From contig NZ_JADDXU010000018.1 of the NCBI RefSeq assembly GCF_015163075.1, forward strand, positions 1 through 64,000: a stretch of 64,000 nucleotides of DNA, read 5' to 3'. Numbering within the stretch: position 1 is the first letter of the stretch; every line of letters begins with the position of its first letter. The notes under the pieces are model-generated. The model did no database searches. It was not told the DNA's origin and was given only the letters and a program-made list of their open reading frames with translations. Positions 36,181 to 43,695 of this stretch are shown here, piece after piece. Made by a program: the position numbers and the translations under genes. Source of the DNA: Streptomyces justiciae. GTDB lineage: Bacteria > Actinomycetota > Actinomycetes > Streptomycetales > Streptomycetaceae.

Positions 36181-36827
36181 GCGAGGAGACCACCGACGTA
36201 CCGGCCGGGCTGCGTACCGTCGCCGACCTCGAACTCAAGCCGGCTCTGGAGGCCGTCCTCATGGTCGTGGACGAGCCCGCGACCGAGGAGCATCTGTCGA
36301 AGATCCTCCAGCGGCCCAGGCGGCAGATCGGCGACGCGCTGCGGGAGCTGGCCGACGAGTACACCGTGCAGGGGCGCGGCTTCGAGCTGCGGCTCATCGC
36401 CGGGGGCTGGCGTTTCTACTCCCGGCCCGAGTTCGCGGCGGCCGTCGAGGGCTTCGTCCTGGACGGGCAGCAGGCCCGGCTCACCCAGGCGGCGCTGGAG
36501 ACCCTCGCGGTCGTCGCCTACCGCCAGCCGGTCAGCCGCAGCAGGGTCTCCGCGGTGCGCGGAGTGAACTGTGACGGTGTGATGCGCACCCTTCTGCAGC
36601 GGGGTCTGGTCCAGGAGGCGGGCACGGAACCCGAAACAGGTGCGATCCTGTACACGACGACGAACTACTTCCTGGAGCGGATGGGCCTGCGCGGTCTGGA
36701 CGAGCTCCCGGAGCTCGCGCCCTTCCTCCCGGAGGCGGAGGCGATCGAGGCCGAGACACTGGAAGGGGTTCCGTCGTTCGATCCGGACGCTCCTGACGCG
36801 CCGGACGGCCACGACGCAGACGACTAG
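36177..36827 (+). CDS. scpB: Segregation and condensation protein B (ScpB)
   Basis: 216 residues with two winged-helix domains: ALEAVLMVVDEPATEEHLSKIL (first) and LTQAALETLAVVAYRQPVSRSRVSAVRGVNCDGVMRTLLQRGLV (second, the ScpB signature). The acidic C-terminal tail is typical of actinobacterial members. It dimerises on ScpA and regulates SMC ATPase activity. The GTG at 36177 overlaps the scpA stop codon, giving coupled translation and a stoichiometric supply. Confidence 0.95.
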   Translation: MSEETTDVPAGLRTVADLELKPALEAVLMVVDEPATEEHLSKILQRPRRQIGDALRELADEYTVQGRGFELRLIAGGWRFYSRPEFAAAVEGFVLDGQQARLTQAALETLAVVAYRQPVSRSRVSAVRGVNCDGVMRTLLQRGLVQEAGTEPETGAILYTTTNYFLERMGLRGLDELPELAPFLPEAEAIEAETLEGVPSFDPDAPDAPDGHDADD

Positions 36828-36838
36828 ACGGAAATTTG

Positions 36839-37957
36839 ATGCGAAGCAGCAGCGGCAGGAACAGCAGCGGAAACAACGGCGGGAGCCGTGGTGGCAACAG
36901 CGGCGGCCGCGGCGGGAGCAGCGGTGGCCGCGGTAATTACCGCGGTGCCGGTAACTCCCGTGACGACAAGCAGGGCGGCCGGCCGAAGAAGCCCCGCCCC
37001 GAGGAGCGCCAGTACGACGTGGGCCCCGGCGCCTCTCCGCAGGGTCCGAAGTCGGGGCGCGGCGCCTCGGCGCGCGGTGGCGCCAAGGGCGGCCCCAAGC
37101 AGGGTGGCACCGGGCGCGGCCGTTGGGTGCCGGCGACCTCCCGTGAGTACGAGGCGCGTGCCGAGGAGCGCAACCGCGAGCGGTACGCGAACAAGAAGGA
37201 CGTGAAGCTTCCCAAGACCTTCCCGGGCGCCGAGCAGGAGGGCGAGCGGCTCCAGAAGGTCCTCGCGCGCGCGGGCTACGGCTCCCGGCGGGCCTGCGAG
37301 GAGCTCATCGAGCAGGCACGGGTCGAGGTCAACGGCGAGATCGTCCTGGAGCAGGGCAAGCGCGTCGACCCGGAGAAGGACGAGGTCAGGGTCGACGGCC
37401 TGACCGTCGCGACCCAGTCGTACCAGTTCTTCTCGCTGAACAAGCCCGCCGGTGTCGTCTCCACCATGGAGGACAACGAGGGCCGCCAGTGCCTCGGCGA
37501 CTACGTGACCAACCGGGAGACCCGGCTCTTCCACGTGGGCCGTCTCGACACCGAGACCGAGGGCGTCATCCTGCTCACCAACCACGGCGAGCTGGCGCAC
37601 CGGCTGACCCACCCCAAGTACGGCGTGAAGAAGGTCTACCTCGCGCACATCGTGGGTCCGATCCCGCGCGACCTGGGCAAGCGGCTCAAGGACGGCATCC
37701 AGCTGGAGGACGGGTACGCGAAGGCGGACCACTTCCGGGTCGTCGAGCAGACCGGCAAGAACTACCTCGTCGAGGTCACCCTGCACGAGGGCCGCAAGCA
37801 CATCGTGCGCCGGATGCTGGCCGAGGCCGGCTTCCCGGTCGACAAGCTGGTGCGCGTGGCCTTCGGCCCGATCACCCTCGGCGACCAGAAGTCGGGCTGG
37901 CTGCGCCGGCTGTCCAACACCGAGGTCGGCATGCTGATGAAGGAAGTCGACCTCTAA
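36839..37957 (+). CDS. Pseudouridine synthase RsuA/RluB family with RGG-rich N-terminus
   Basis: 372 residues. Residues 1-120 are a disordered Arg/Gly/Ser tract (SRGGNSGGRGG-type repeats). An S4 RNA-binding domain follows (about 137-180, LQKVLARAGYGSRRACEELI). The catalytic domain includes VGRLDTETEG with the catalytic Asp, and GRKHIVRRMLAEAGFPV. It isomerises a uridine in 23S or 16S rRNA. Placement after scpB, 11 bases away, is the usual scpA-scpB-rluB order of Gram-positives, which favours the 23S-acting RluB type. The ATG at 36839 has only a weak GGA site. Confidence 0.92.
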   Translation: MRSSSGRNSSGNNGGSRGGNSGGRGGSSGGRGNYRGAGNSRDDKQGGRPKKPRPEERQYDVGPGASPQGPKSGRGASARGGAKGGPKQGGTGRGRWVPATSREYEARAEERNRERYANKKDVKLPKTFPGAEQEGERLQKVLARAGYGSRRACEELIEQARVEVNGEIVLEQGKRVDPEKDEVRVDGLTVATQSYQFFSLNKPAGVVSTMEDNEGRQCLGDYVTNRETRLFHVGRLDTETEGVILLTNHGELAHRLTHPKYGVKKVYLAHIVGPIPRDLGKRLKDGIQLEDGYAKADHFRVVEQTGKNYLVEVTLHEGRKHIVRRMLAEAGFPVDKLVRVAFGPITLGDQKSGWLRRLSNTEVGMLMKEVDL

Positions 37958-37994
37958 GCCTCTTCGGGTCGTCCCGCCGATGCGTTTTCGCTCC

Positions 37995-38023
37995 CTCGCC
38001 GGTCTGTACGTATGACCGGCGAG
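37995..38023 (+). promoter_or_regulatory. Inverted repeat abutting the sigma-factor ribosome-binding site
   Basis: Perfect 10-bp arms CTCGCCGGTC (37995-38004) and GACCGGCGAG (38014-38023) enclose a 9-base loop. The right arm ends at the first base of the AGGAG ribosome-binding site (38023-38027). It could be an operator or an mRNA hairpin that limits translation of the sigma gene. Confidence 0.6.
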
Positions 38024-38033
38024 AGGAGTGGCC

Positions 38034-38993
38034 ATGGGGGCGACGACGGACCGCGACGAGTTCGTACGGCTCACCGACCCGTACCGGCGCGAGCTGCTCG
38101 CGCACTGCTACCGGATGGTGGGCTCGGCCGACGAGGCCGAGGACCTGGTGCAGGAGACCTATCTGCGGGCCTGGCGGTCCTACGACGGCTACGAGGGCCG
38201 GGCGTCCCTGCGGACCTGGCTGCACCGGATCGCCACCAACACGTGCCTGACGGCCCTGGAGAGCCGTACGCGACGTCCGCTGCCCACGGGGCTCGGCGGC
38301 CCGGCAGAGGCGCCTGAGGAGCCGCTGAGGGCCCCCGCGACGGACGTCCCGTGGCTCCAGCCGCTGCCGGACGCGCTGCTCGACCCCGCGACGGTCGTGG
38401 CCGCTCGGGGCAGTCTGCGGCTCGCCCTGGTCGCCGCGCTCCAGCATCTGCCCGCGCGGCAGCGGGCCGTGCTCATCCTGCGGGACGTGCTCGCCTGGCG
38501 AGCGCCCGAGGTCGCGGCCCTCCTCGACACCTCCACCGCCGCCGTGAAGAGCAGCCTCCAACGCGCGCGTGCCCGCCTCGACGAGGTCGCGCCCGACGAG
38601 GACCTGGTCGAGGAACCCGACGGCGCCGCCGACCGCGAGGTGCTCGACCGGTACATGGCCGCCTTCGAGAACGCCGACATGGAGGCCCTCCTCGCGCTGT
38701 TGCGGGACGGCGTCGAACTGGAGATGCCGCCCCACCTGGAGTGGTTCCGCGGCCAGAAGGACGTGCTGCGGTTCCTGGAGGCACGCGCGCGTGCCAAGCG
38801 CGGGCTGCGGATGGTGCCCACGCGCGCGAACGGGCAGCCGGCGGCGGCCATGTACGAGCGGGGCACGGACGGTGTCCTGCGCGCGCACTCCGTGCAGGTG
38901 CTCACGCGCCGCGGTCGGGAGATCGGGCGCATCACGGTGTTCCTCGATCCCGCGCTGTTCGCCGTCTTCGGTCTGCCGGAGGTGCTGTCGTGA
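38034..38993 (+). CDS. ECF-type RNA polymerase sigma factor with SnoaL-like C-terminal domain
   Basis: 319 residues. Region 2 (LTDPYRRELLAHCYRMVGSADEAEDLVQETYLRAWRS) and region 4 (LPARQRAVLILRDVLAWRAPEVAALLDTSTAAVKSSLQRARARL) are clear. A SnoaL/NTF2-like domain of about 120 residues follows. This matches the large actinobacterial group often named TIGR02960/SigX5, in which the C-terminal domain replaces a classical anti-sigma factor as sensor. The ATG at 38034 fits AGGAG six bases upstream. It overlaps the next gene by four bases (GTGA). The signal and target genes are unknown. Confidence 0.88.
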   Translation: MGATTDRDEFVRLTDPYRRELLAHCYRMVGSADEAEDLVQETYLRAWRSYDGYEGRASLRTWLHRIATNTCLTALESRTRRPLPTGLGGPAEAPEEPLRAPATDVPWLQPLPDALLDPATVVAARGSLRLALVAALQHLPARQRAVLILRDVLAWRAPEVAALLDTSTAAVKSSLQRARARLDEVAPDEDLVEEPDGAADREVLDRYMAAFENADMEALLALLRDGVELEMPPHLEWFRGQKDVLRFLEARARAKRGLRMVPTRANGQPAAAMYERGTDGVLRAHSVQVLTRRGREIGRITVFLDPALFAVFGLPEVLS

Positions 38994-39535
38994 ACGCGGG
39001 GGAGCTGCTGGAGCGTTCGCTGGCCTATGCGCTCGGGAGCGTCGCCGGGGTGGAGTCCATGGGGCTCGGCCGGGGCACGCCGTGCGCCGAGTGGGACCTG
39101 GGGGAGCTGCTCGGGCATCTCGACGACTCCCTCGACGCGTTGTACGAGGGGCTGACCGGCGGCCGGATCGGACTGCTGCCGCACGCCGACCGGGAGTGCG
39201 GCTTCCGCACACGCGCGTGCGCCGTGCTCGGCGCCTGGGCGGCCGGCGCCGAGGGCGAGGTGCTGGTCGGCGAACGGCCGCTGGACATACGGGTGATGGG
39301 CGCGGTCGGCGCCGTCGAGATCGCCGTGCACGGCTGGGACGTCGCCCAGGCGTGCGGCAGGGCCCGCCCTCTCCCGGCCGCCCTCGCGGCCGAGTTGCTG
39401 CCCGTCGCGCGGTGCGTGGTCGCGGCTGAGGACCGGGGCGTGCGGTTCGGGGAGCCGGTCACGGTGGCGGCCTCCGCGCCGCCCGACGTCCGGCTCCTGG
39501 CCTTCCTCGGCCGCCGCGATTCCTTTCCCCGATGA
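38990..39535 (+). CDS. TIGR03086-like / mycothiol-dependent-fold protein
   Basis: 181 residues. LLERSLAYALGSV followed by TPCAEWDLGELLGHLDDSLDALYEGL is the N-terminal signature of the maleylpyruvate-isomerase/TIGR03086 family (DinB-like four-helix bundle). The later EIAVHGWDVAQACGR supplies the conserved His. Such proteins bind metal or mycothiol, and some are partners of sigma factors. The GTG at 38990 overlaps the sigma-factor stop codon, so stoichiometric co-expression and a regulatory partnership are plausible but unproven. Confidence 0.78.
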   Translation: MNAGELLERSLAYALGSVAGVESMGLGRGTPCAEWDLGELLGHLDDSLDALYEGLTGGRIGLLPHADRECGFRTRACAVLGAWAAGAEGEVLVGERPLDIRVMGAVGAVEIAVHGWDVAQACGRARPLPAALAAELLPVARCVVAAEDRGVRFGEPVTVAASAPPDVRLLAFLGRRDSFPR

Positions 39536-39544
39536 GCCCGGTCT

Positions 39545-39573
39545 GCCTTCCGTGAACGACACTCACGGAAGGC
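39545..39573 (+). promoter_or_regulatory. Inverted repeat containing the MFS ribosome-binding site
   Basis: Perfect 11-bp arms GCCTTCCGTGA (39545-39555) and TCACGGAAGGC (39563-39573) are separated by seven bases. The right arm contains the GGAAGG ribosome-binding site of the exporter, so folding of the RNA would hide it. At DNA level the spacing would also suit a dimeric repressor. Confidence 0.65.
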
Positions 39574-39579
39574 ACCACG

Positions 39580-41007
39580 ATGACCGAAGCAACCGAAGCA
39601 CTCGAAGTCCCCCTCCGGGAAACCCATGCCCCACCCGCCCCACCCCATCGCGTCTGGACCGTCGCCCTCGCCGGGCTCGGCGCCCTGCTGTGTGCCCTCG
39701 ACATCGTGGTCGTCGCCACCGCGCTGCCCGCGCTCCAGGCCGACTTCGGGGCGAGCCTGTCCGAGCTGGAATGGACGATCAACGCCTACAACCTCGTCTT
39801 CGCCTGCCTCACCCTGACCGGCGCCGCCCTCGGCGACCGGTTCGGGCGACGGCGGATGTACGTGACCGGACTGGCCGTCTTCACGCTCGCCTCGGCCGCC
39901 GCTGGCTTCGCCGGCGACTCCGGCCAGCTCATCGCCGCCCGGGTGGTGCAGGGCGCCGGGGCCGCCGTGCTCCTGCCGCTCACCCTCACCCTGATCAGCG
40001 AGGCGTTCCCGGCCGAGAAGCGGGGCGTGGCGATCGGCGTGTGGGGCGGGGTGACCGGGCTCGGGGTGGCCGCCGGGCCCGTGCTGGGCGGGGCCGTGAC
40101 CGAGGGACTGTCCTGGCAGTGGATCTTCTGGCTGAACGTGCCTCTGGGGCTGGTGATGCTGCCCCTGGCCGCCCGCAAGCTCACCGAGAGCTTCGGGCCG
40201 CGCCCCCAACTCGACATCGTGGGCCTGGTGTTGGCGGCCGTCGGGCTGACCGGCCTGGCATGGGCGCCGGTGCGGGCCCCCGAGGCGGGCTGGGGGAGCG
40301 TGGAGGTCCTCGGCACCCTGGCCGCCGGGATCGTCTTCGTGGCCGCCTTCCTGAGGTGGGAGCACAAGGGCGCCCGGTATCCGATGCTGAGGCTCGCCCA
40401 CTTCAAGGACCGCCGCTTCTCCACCGCCAACGCGGCGGCCTTCCTGGGCTTCGCCTCGCTGATCGGCGCCCTGTTCATGATCACGCAGTTCTTCCAGACC
40501 GGGCTCGGCTACGACCCCCTGGAGGCCGGCGTGCGCATCCTCGTCTGGAACGCCACCCCGCTGCTGATCTCCCCGATCGCGGGCGCCCTCGCCGACCGGT
40601 ACGGCACCCGGCCCTTCATGCTGGCCGGCCTGCTCCTCCAGGGGACCGGGCTCGCCCTGCTGGCCTGGCAGGTGGAGCCCGGCGTCGGCTACGGCAGCCT
40701 CGTCGGCCCGCTGATCGTCGCGGGCGTCGGCATCTCCATGGTGTTCCCGAGCGTGGCCAACGCCGTGACCTCTGCCGTCCCCCTGGGTGACGCGGGGGTG
40801 GCGGCCGGCGTGAACAACGCGCTGCGCGAACTCGGCGGGGTCTTCGGTGTCGCCGTGGCCGCGGCGGTCTTCACGACGTACGGCGGCTACGGCTCGCGGA
40901 CCGACTTCCTCGACGGCTGCGGACCGGCGCTCTGGGCGGCGGCGGGCATCGCGGCGGTCGGCGCCATGGTGGCGGTGTTCGCACCGTCCCGGGCCGCCGT
41001 GGAGTGA
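39580..41007 (+). CDS. MFS transporter, DHA2 (EmrB/QacA) drug exporter type
   Basis: 475 residues with about fourteen hydrophobic segments. Family motifs include LDIVVVATALPALQADF in helix 1, LEWTINAYNLVFACLTLTGAALGDRFGRRRMY (motif A), and GPVLGGAVTEGLSWQWIFWLNVPLG (motif C, antiporter). It probably exports drugs or metabolites by proton antiport. The ATG at 39580 has GGAAGG inside the upstream inverted repeat. The final 121 bases overlap the convergent DUF72 gene, which is unusually long for such an overlap. It may be controlled with the sigma factor upstream. Confidence 0.9.
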   Translation: MTEATEALEVPLRETHAPPAPPHRVWTVALAGLGALLCALDIVVVATALPALQADFGASLSELEWTINAYNLVFACLTLTGAALGDRFGRRRMYVTGLAVFTLASAAAGFAGDSGQLIAARVVQGAGAAVLLPLTLTLISEAFPAEKRGVAIGVWGGVTGLGVAAGPVLGGAVTEGLSWQWIFWLNVPLGLVMLPLAARKLTESFGPRPQLDIVGLVLAAVGLTGLAWAPVRAPEAGWGSVEVLGTLAAGIVFVAAFLRWEHKGARYPMLRLAHFKDRRFSTANAAAFLGFASLIGALFMITQFFQTGLGYDPLEAGVRILVWNATPLLISPIAGALADRYGTRPFMLAGLLLQGTGLALLAWQVEPGVGYGSLVGPLIVAGVGISMVFPSVANAVTSAVPLGDAGVAAGVNNALRELGGVFGVAVAAAVFTTYGGYGSRTDFLDGCGPALWAAAGIAAVGAMVAVFAPSRAAVE

Positions 41008-41879
41008 GCCTCCCGTGCCGCCGTGACGTGGGTGTCCTGGTCCAGCAGGCGCCGCATCGTCTCGGCGGCACGGACGGCCGCGGTGCCGCAGCAGTTGTTG
41101 AACAGCACGTGCAGTGCGTCGACCCGCCCGGCCAGGGAGCGCAACCGGGGCAGCCACTCGGCGAGTTCGGCCTCCCGGTACTCGTACCGGAACCGGTCCT
41201 CCTTGCTCCCCGCACCCCAGGACGCGCTGCGGCCGTGGAAGCGGACGACGGACAGCCGCGGCGAGGTGACGGGAGCGACGGGCGGGATCGAGGAGGGGAG
41301 CGTCTGCGCCATGTCGACGGCCACCGCCGCCATGCCGTACCGGGAGAGCAGCGCGGCGGTCACGTCCGCCCATTCGCTGCGCCACCAGCCGGGGTGCCGG
41401 AACTCCACGGAGACGGGCCAGCCGGCGGTCCGCTCGGCGCACTCCCGCAGAAACGCCCCGGCCCGCTGTCCCGGCCGGAACCACGGCGGGAACTGGAACA
41501 GCACGCCGCCGAGCCGGCCGGCCGCCCGCAGCGGCTCGATCCCCTCGGCGAAGCGCGCCCACACCGCGTCGAGCACCGCCGGGTTCCCGGGGTCGGCGGT
41601 CAGCCCGCCAGGCATCACCGCACCCCGGGTCGGATGACCAGTGAGCAGTGAGAACGCCTTGACGTCGAAGACGAACCCGGCCGGCGTCCGCTCCGCCCAC
41701 AGCGCGCTGGTGCGGGCGTCGGGCAGCGCGTAGTACGCCGAGTCGACCTCGACGACCGGGAACCGCTCGGCGTAGTGCCGCAGCCGCCCCTCGGCGTCCC
41801 GTCGCCCCGGCGGATACCAGCCGCTGCCGGTCAACGCCCGGTCCGTCCACGAACACGTGCCCACAAGGATCTCGCCCAT
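40887..41879 (-). CDS. DUF72 domain-containing protein
   Basis: 330 residues from the ATG at 41879. ILVGTCSWTDRALTGSGWYPPG, YAERFPVVEVDSAYYALPD, FDVKAFSLLTGHPTR and SVEFRHPGWW are the DUF72 (TIM-barrel-like) signatures, and HVLFNNCCGTAAV ends the conserved core. Function is unknown. The last 45 residues are unconserved and lie over the 3' end of the MFS gene. A GTG at 41912 with GAGG upstream would add 11 residues. The start region faces the NrtR-type gene and shares its promoter region, including the operator-like repeat. Confidence 0.82.
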   Translation of the reverse strand: MGEILVGTCSWTDRALTGSGWYPPGRRDAEGRLRHYAERFPVVEVDSAYYALPDARTSALWAERTPAGFVFDVKAFSLLTGHPTRGAVMPGGLTADPGNPAVLDAVWARFAEGIEPLRAAGRLGGVLFQFPPWFRPGQRAGAFLRECAERTAGWPVSVEFRHPGWWRSEWADVTAALLSRYGMAAVAVDMAQTLPSSIPPVAPVTSPRLSVVRFHGRSASWGAGSKEDRFRYEYREAELAEWLPRLRSLAGRVDALHVLFNNCCGTAAVRAAETMRRLLDQDTHVTAAREAHSTAARDGANTATMAPTAAMPAAAQSAGPQPSRKSVREP

Positions 41880-41920
41880 GCGGATGCGGTTACCCGGGTT
41901 GTGCGAACTCACCCAGCCTC

Positions 41921-41943
41921 TTTATAGTCGTACTGACTATTAA
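41921..41943. promoter_or_regulatory. Candidate NrtR operator
   Basis: The arms TTTATAGTC (41921-41929) and GACTATTAA (41935-41943) match at eight of nine pairs around a five-base centre, and ATAGTC/GACTAT is perfect. It lies 17 bases before the NrtR-type GTG and 9 bases from the DUF72 GTG, ideal for autoregulation and control of both directions. Confidence 0.7.
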
Positions 41944-41959
41944 GAGAGGGGGGGTGGAT

Positions 41960-42679
41960 GTGGCCGACTACGACAAGTACGCCTACGAGCCCTTCGCCGT
42001 CACCGTCGACCTCGCCGTCCTCACCCTGCGCGCGGGCGCCTTGCACGTCCTGCTCGTCGAGCGCGGACAGGAACCGTACGCCGGCCACTGGGCGCTGCCC
42101 GGCGGCTTCGTGCAGCCGGACGAGTCCGCCGAGACAGCCGCCCGGCGTGAACTCGCCGAGGAGACCGGCCTGCTCGACGTCTCCGGGCTGCACCTGGAGC
42201 AACTGCGCACCTACAGCGAGCCCGACCGCGACCCCCGGATGCGGGTCGTCTCCGTCGCCTTCGCCGCGCTGCTGCCCGACGCGCCCGAACCGCACGGCGG
42301 CAGCGACGCGGCCGACGCCCGCTGGGTGCCGTACGGCACGGCCCGGCCGCTCGCCTTCGACCACGACCGCATCCTGGCCGACGCCCACGAACGGGTCGGC
42401 GCCAAGCTGGAGTACAGCTGCCTCGCCACCGCCTTCTGCCCGCCCGAGTTCACCCTCGGCGAGCTCCAGCAGGTCTACGAGACCGTGTGGGGCACCACGC
42501 TCGACCGGCCCAACTTCCGCCGCAAGGTGCTCGCCACGCCCGGCTTCGTCGAACAGGTCCCCGGCGCCGCGAAGTTGACCGGCGGCCGCGGCAAACCGGC
42601 CGCCCTCTACCGCGCGGGACCGGCCACCGCCCTGCACCCGCCTCTCCTCCGACCGTCCAGGGAAGGACGCCCCGCATGA
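41960..42679 (+). CDS. NrtR-family Nudix transcriptional regulator
   Basis: 239 residues. The Nudix domain covers about 10-145 and retains much of the helix (GGFVQPDESAETAARRELAEETGL). The C-terminal winged helix (about 150-220, FTLGELQQVYETVWGTTLDRPNFRRKVL) is the NrtR DNA-binding part. NrtR proteins sense ADP-ribose or related nucleotides and repress NAD-metabolism genes. The GTG at 41960 is preferred for spacing to AGAGAGGGG. A GTG at 41954 is possible. It overlaps the ADP-ribosylglycohydrolase gene by four bases, which fits an ADP-ribose-sensing role. Confidence 0.88.
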   Translation: MADYDKYAYEPFAVTVDLAVLTLRAGALHVLLVERGQEPYAGHWALPGGFVQPDESAETAARRELAEETGLLDVSGLHLEQLRTYSEPDRDPRMRVVSVAFAALLPDAPEPHGGSDAADARWVPYGTARPLAFDHDRILADAHERVGAKLEYSCLATAFCPPEFTLGELQQVYETVWGTTLDRPNFRRKVLATPGFVEQVPGAAKLTGGRGKPAALYRAGPATALHPPLLRPSREGRPA

Positions 42680-43695
42680 CCGCCACCACCGTCAAGAAGC
42701 GCGCCGCGACCGGCACACTCATCGGGCTCGCCCTCGGGGACGCGCTCGGATTCCCGACCGAGTTCAACGACGTCCCCTCGATCCTCGCCAAGTGTGGGCC
42801 GTGGCGCGAGATGGAGCTGCCGGAGCGGGCGTTCGTCTCCGACGACACCCAGATGACGCTCGCTCTCGGGCACGGGCTGTGGACGGCGATGGACCGCGGG
42901 CTGCTCGGACCGCTGCGGCTGGAGCGGCCGCTGCGGGAGGAGTTCGTGAACTGGTACCAGTCCCCGGAGAACAACCGGGCGCCGGGGCGCACGTGTCTGA
43001 CCGCCTGCAACCTGCTGAAGGACGAGGGCCGGCTCTGGCAGGACGCCAGCCAGATCCACTCCAAGGGCTGCGGCGCCAACATGCGCGTCGCCCCCATCGG
43101 GCTCGCCCCCGGACTGAGTGACGAACAGCGCTCCGGTGCCGCCCAGTTGCAGTCCGCGCTCACCCACGGGCATCCCACCGCGCTCGCCGCCTCCGACCTC
43201 ACCGCGCACGCCGTACGGCTGCTCGCCCAAGGGGCCGAGCCGACCGGGCTGATCGGGCTGCTGCGGTCGTACGCCCTCGACAACCGCACCCGCTACCAGG
43301 AGCGTTGGCTGGGCGACCTGTGGACGCGAAGCCAGGACCCCTCGCCCGAGCACTTCATCGCGCGCGGCTGGGACGAGTGCCTGGCGATCCTCGACCGGCT
43401 GCGGGACGCCGTGCGTACCGTCTCGCCGGAGACCGACCCCTGTCTGGCCACCGGCGCCGGATGGATCGCCGAAGAGGCCCTGGCGACCGGGCTGTTGTGC
43501 TTCCTGCTCTTCGTCGACGAGCCGGTGACGGCGCTGCGACGGGCCGCGTGCAGCTCCGGCGACTCCGACTCGATCGCCTGTCTGACGGGCGCGTTCGCGG
43601 GGGCGTACCACGGGGCCGACGCCTGGCCCGTCGAGTGGGCGGACCGGATCGAGTACCAGAGCGAGCTGGTGACGCTCGGAGCCCTGTGGGACTAG
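42676..43695 (+). CDS. ADP-ribosylglycohydrolase (DraG/ARH family)
   Basis: 339 residues. GTLIGLALGDALGFPTEF opens the all-helical fold. FVSDDTQMTLALGHGLW carries metal-binding Asp-Asp-Thr. SSGDSDSIACLTGAFAGAYHG supplies the distal Asp-x-Asp-Ser metal site. It removes ADP-ribose from modified macromolecules. The ATG at 42676 overlaps the regulator stop codon (ATGA), so the two are made together and the product ADP-ribose could be the regulator ligand. The stop overlaps the convergent Rieske gene at CTAG. Confidence 0.92.
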   Translation: MTATTVKKRAATGTLIGLALGDALGFPTEFNDVPSILAKCGPWREMELPERAFVSDDTQMTLALGHGLWTAMDRGLLGPLRLERPLREEFVNWYQSPENNRAPGRTCLTACNLLKDEGRLWQDASQIHSKGCGANMRVAPIGLAPGLSDEQRSGAAQLQSALTHGHPTALAASDLTAHAVRLLAQGAEPTGLIGLLRSYALDNRTRYQERWLGDLWTRSQDPSPEHFIARGWDECLAILDRLRDAVRTVSPETDPCLATGAGWIAEEALATGLLCFLLFVDEPVTALRRAACSSGDSDSIACLTGAFAGAYHGADAWPVEWADRIEYQSELVTLGALWD

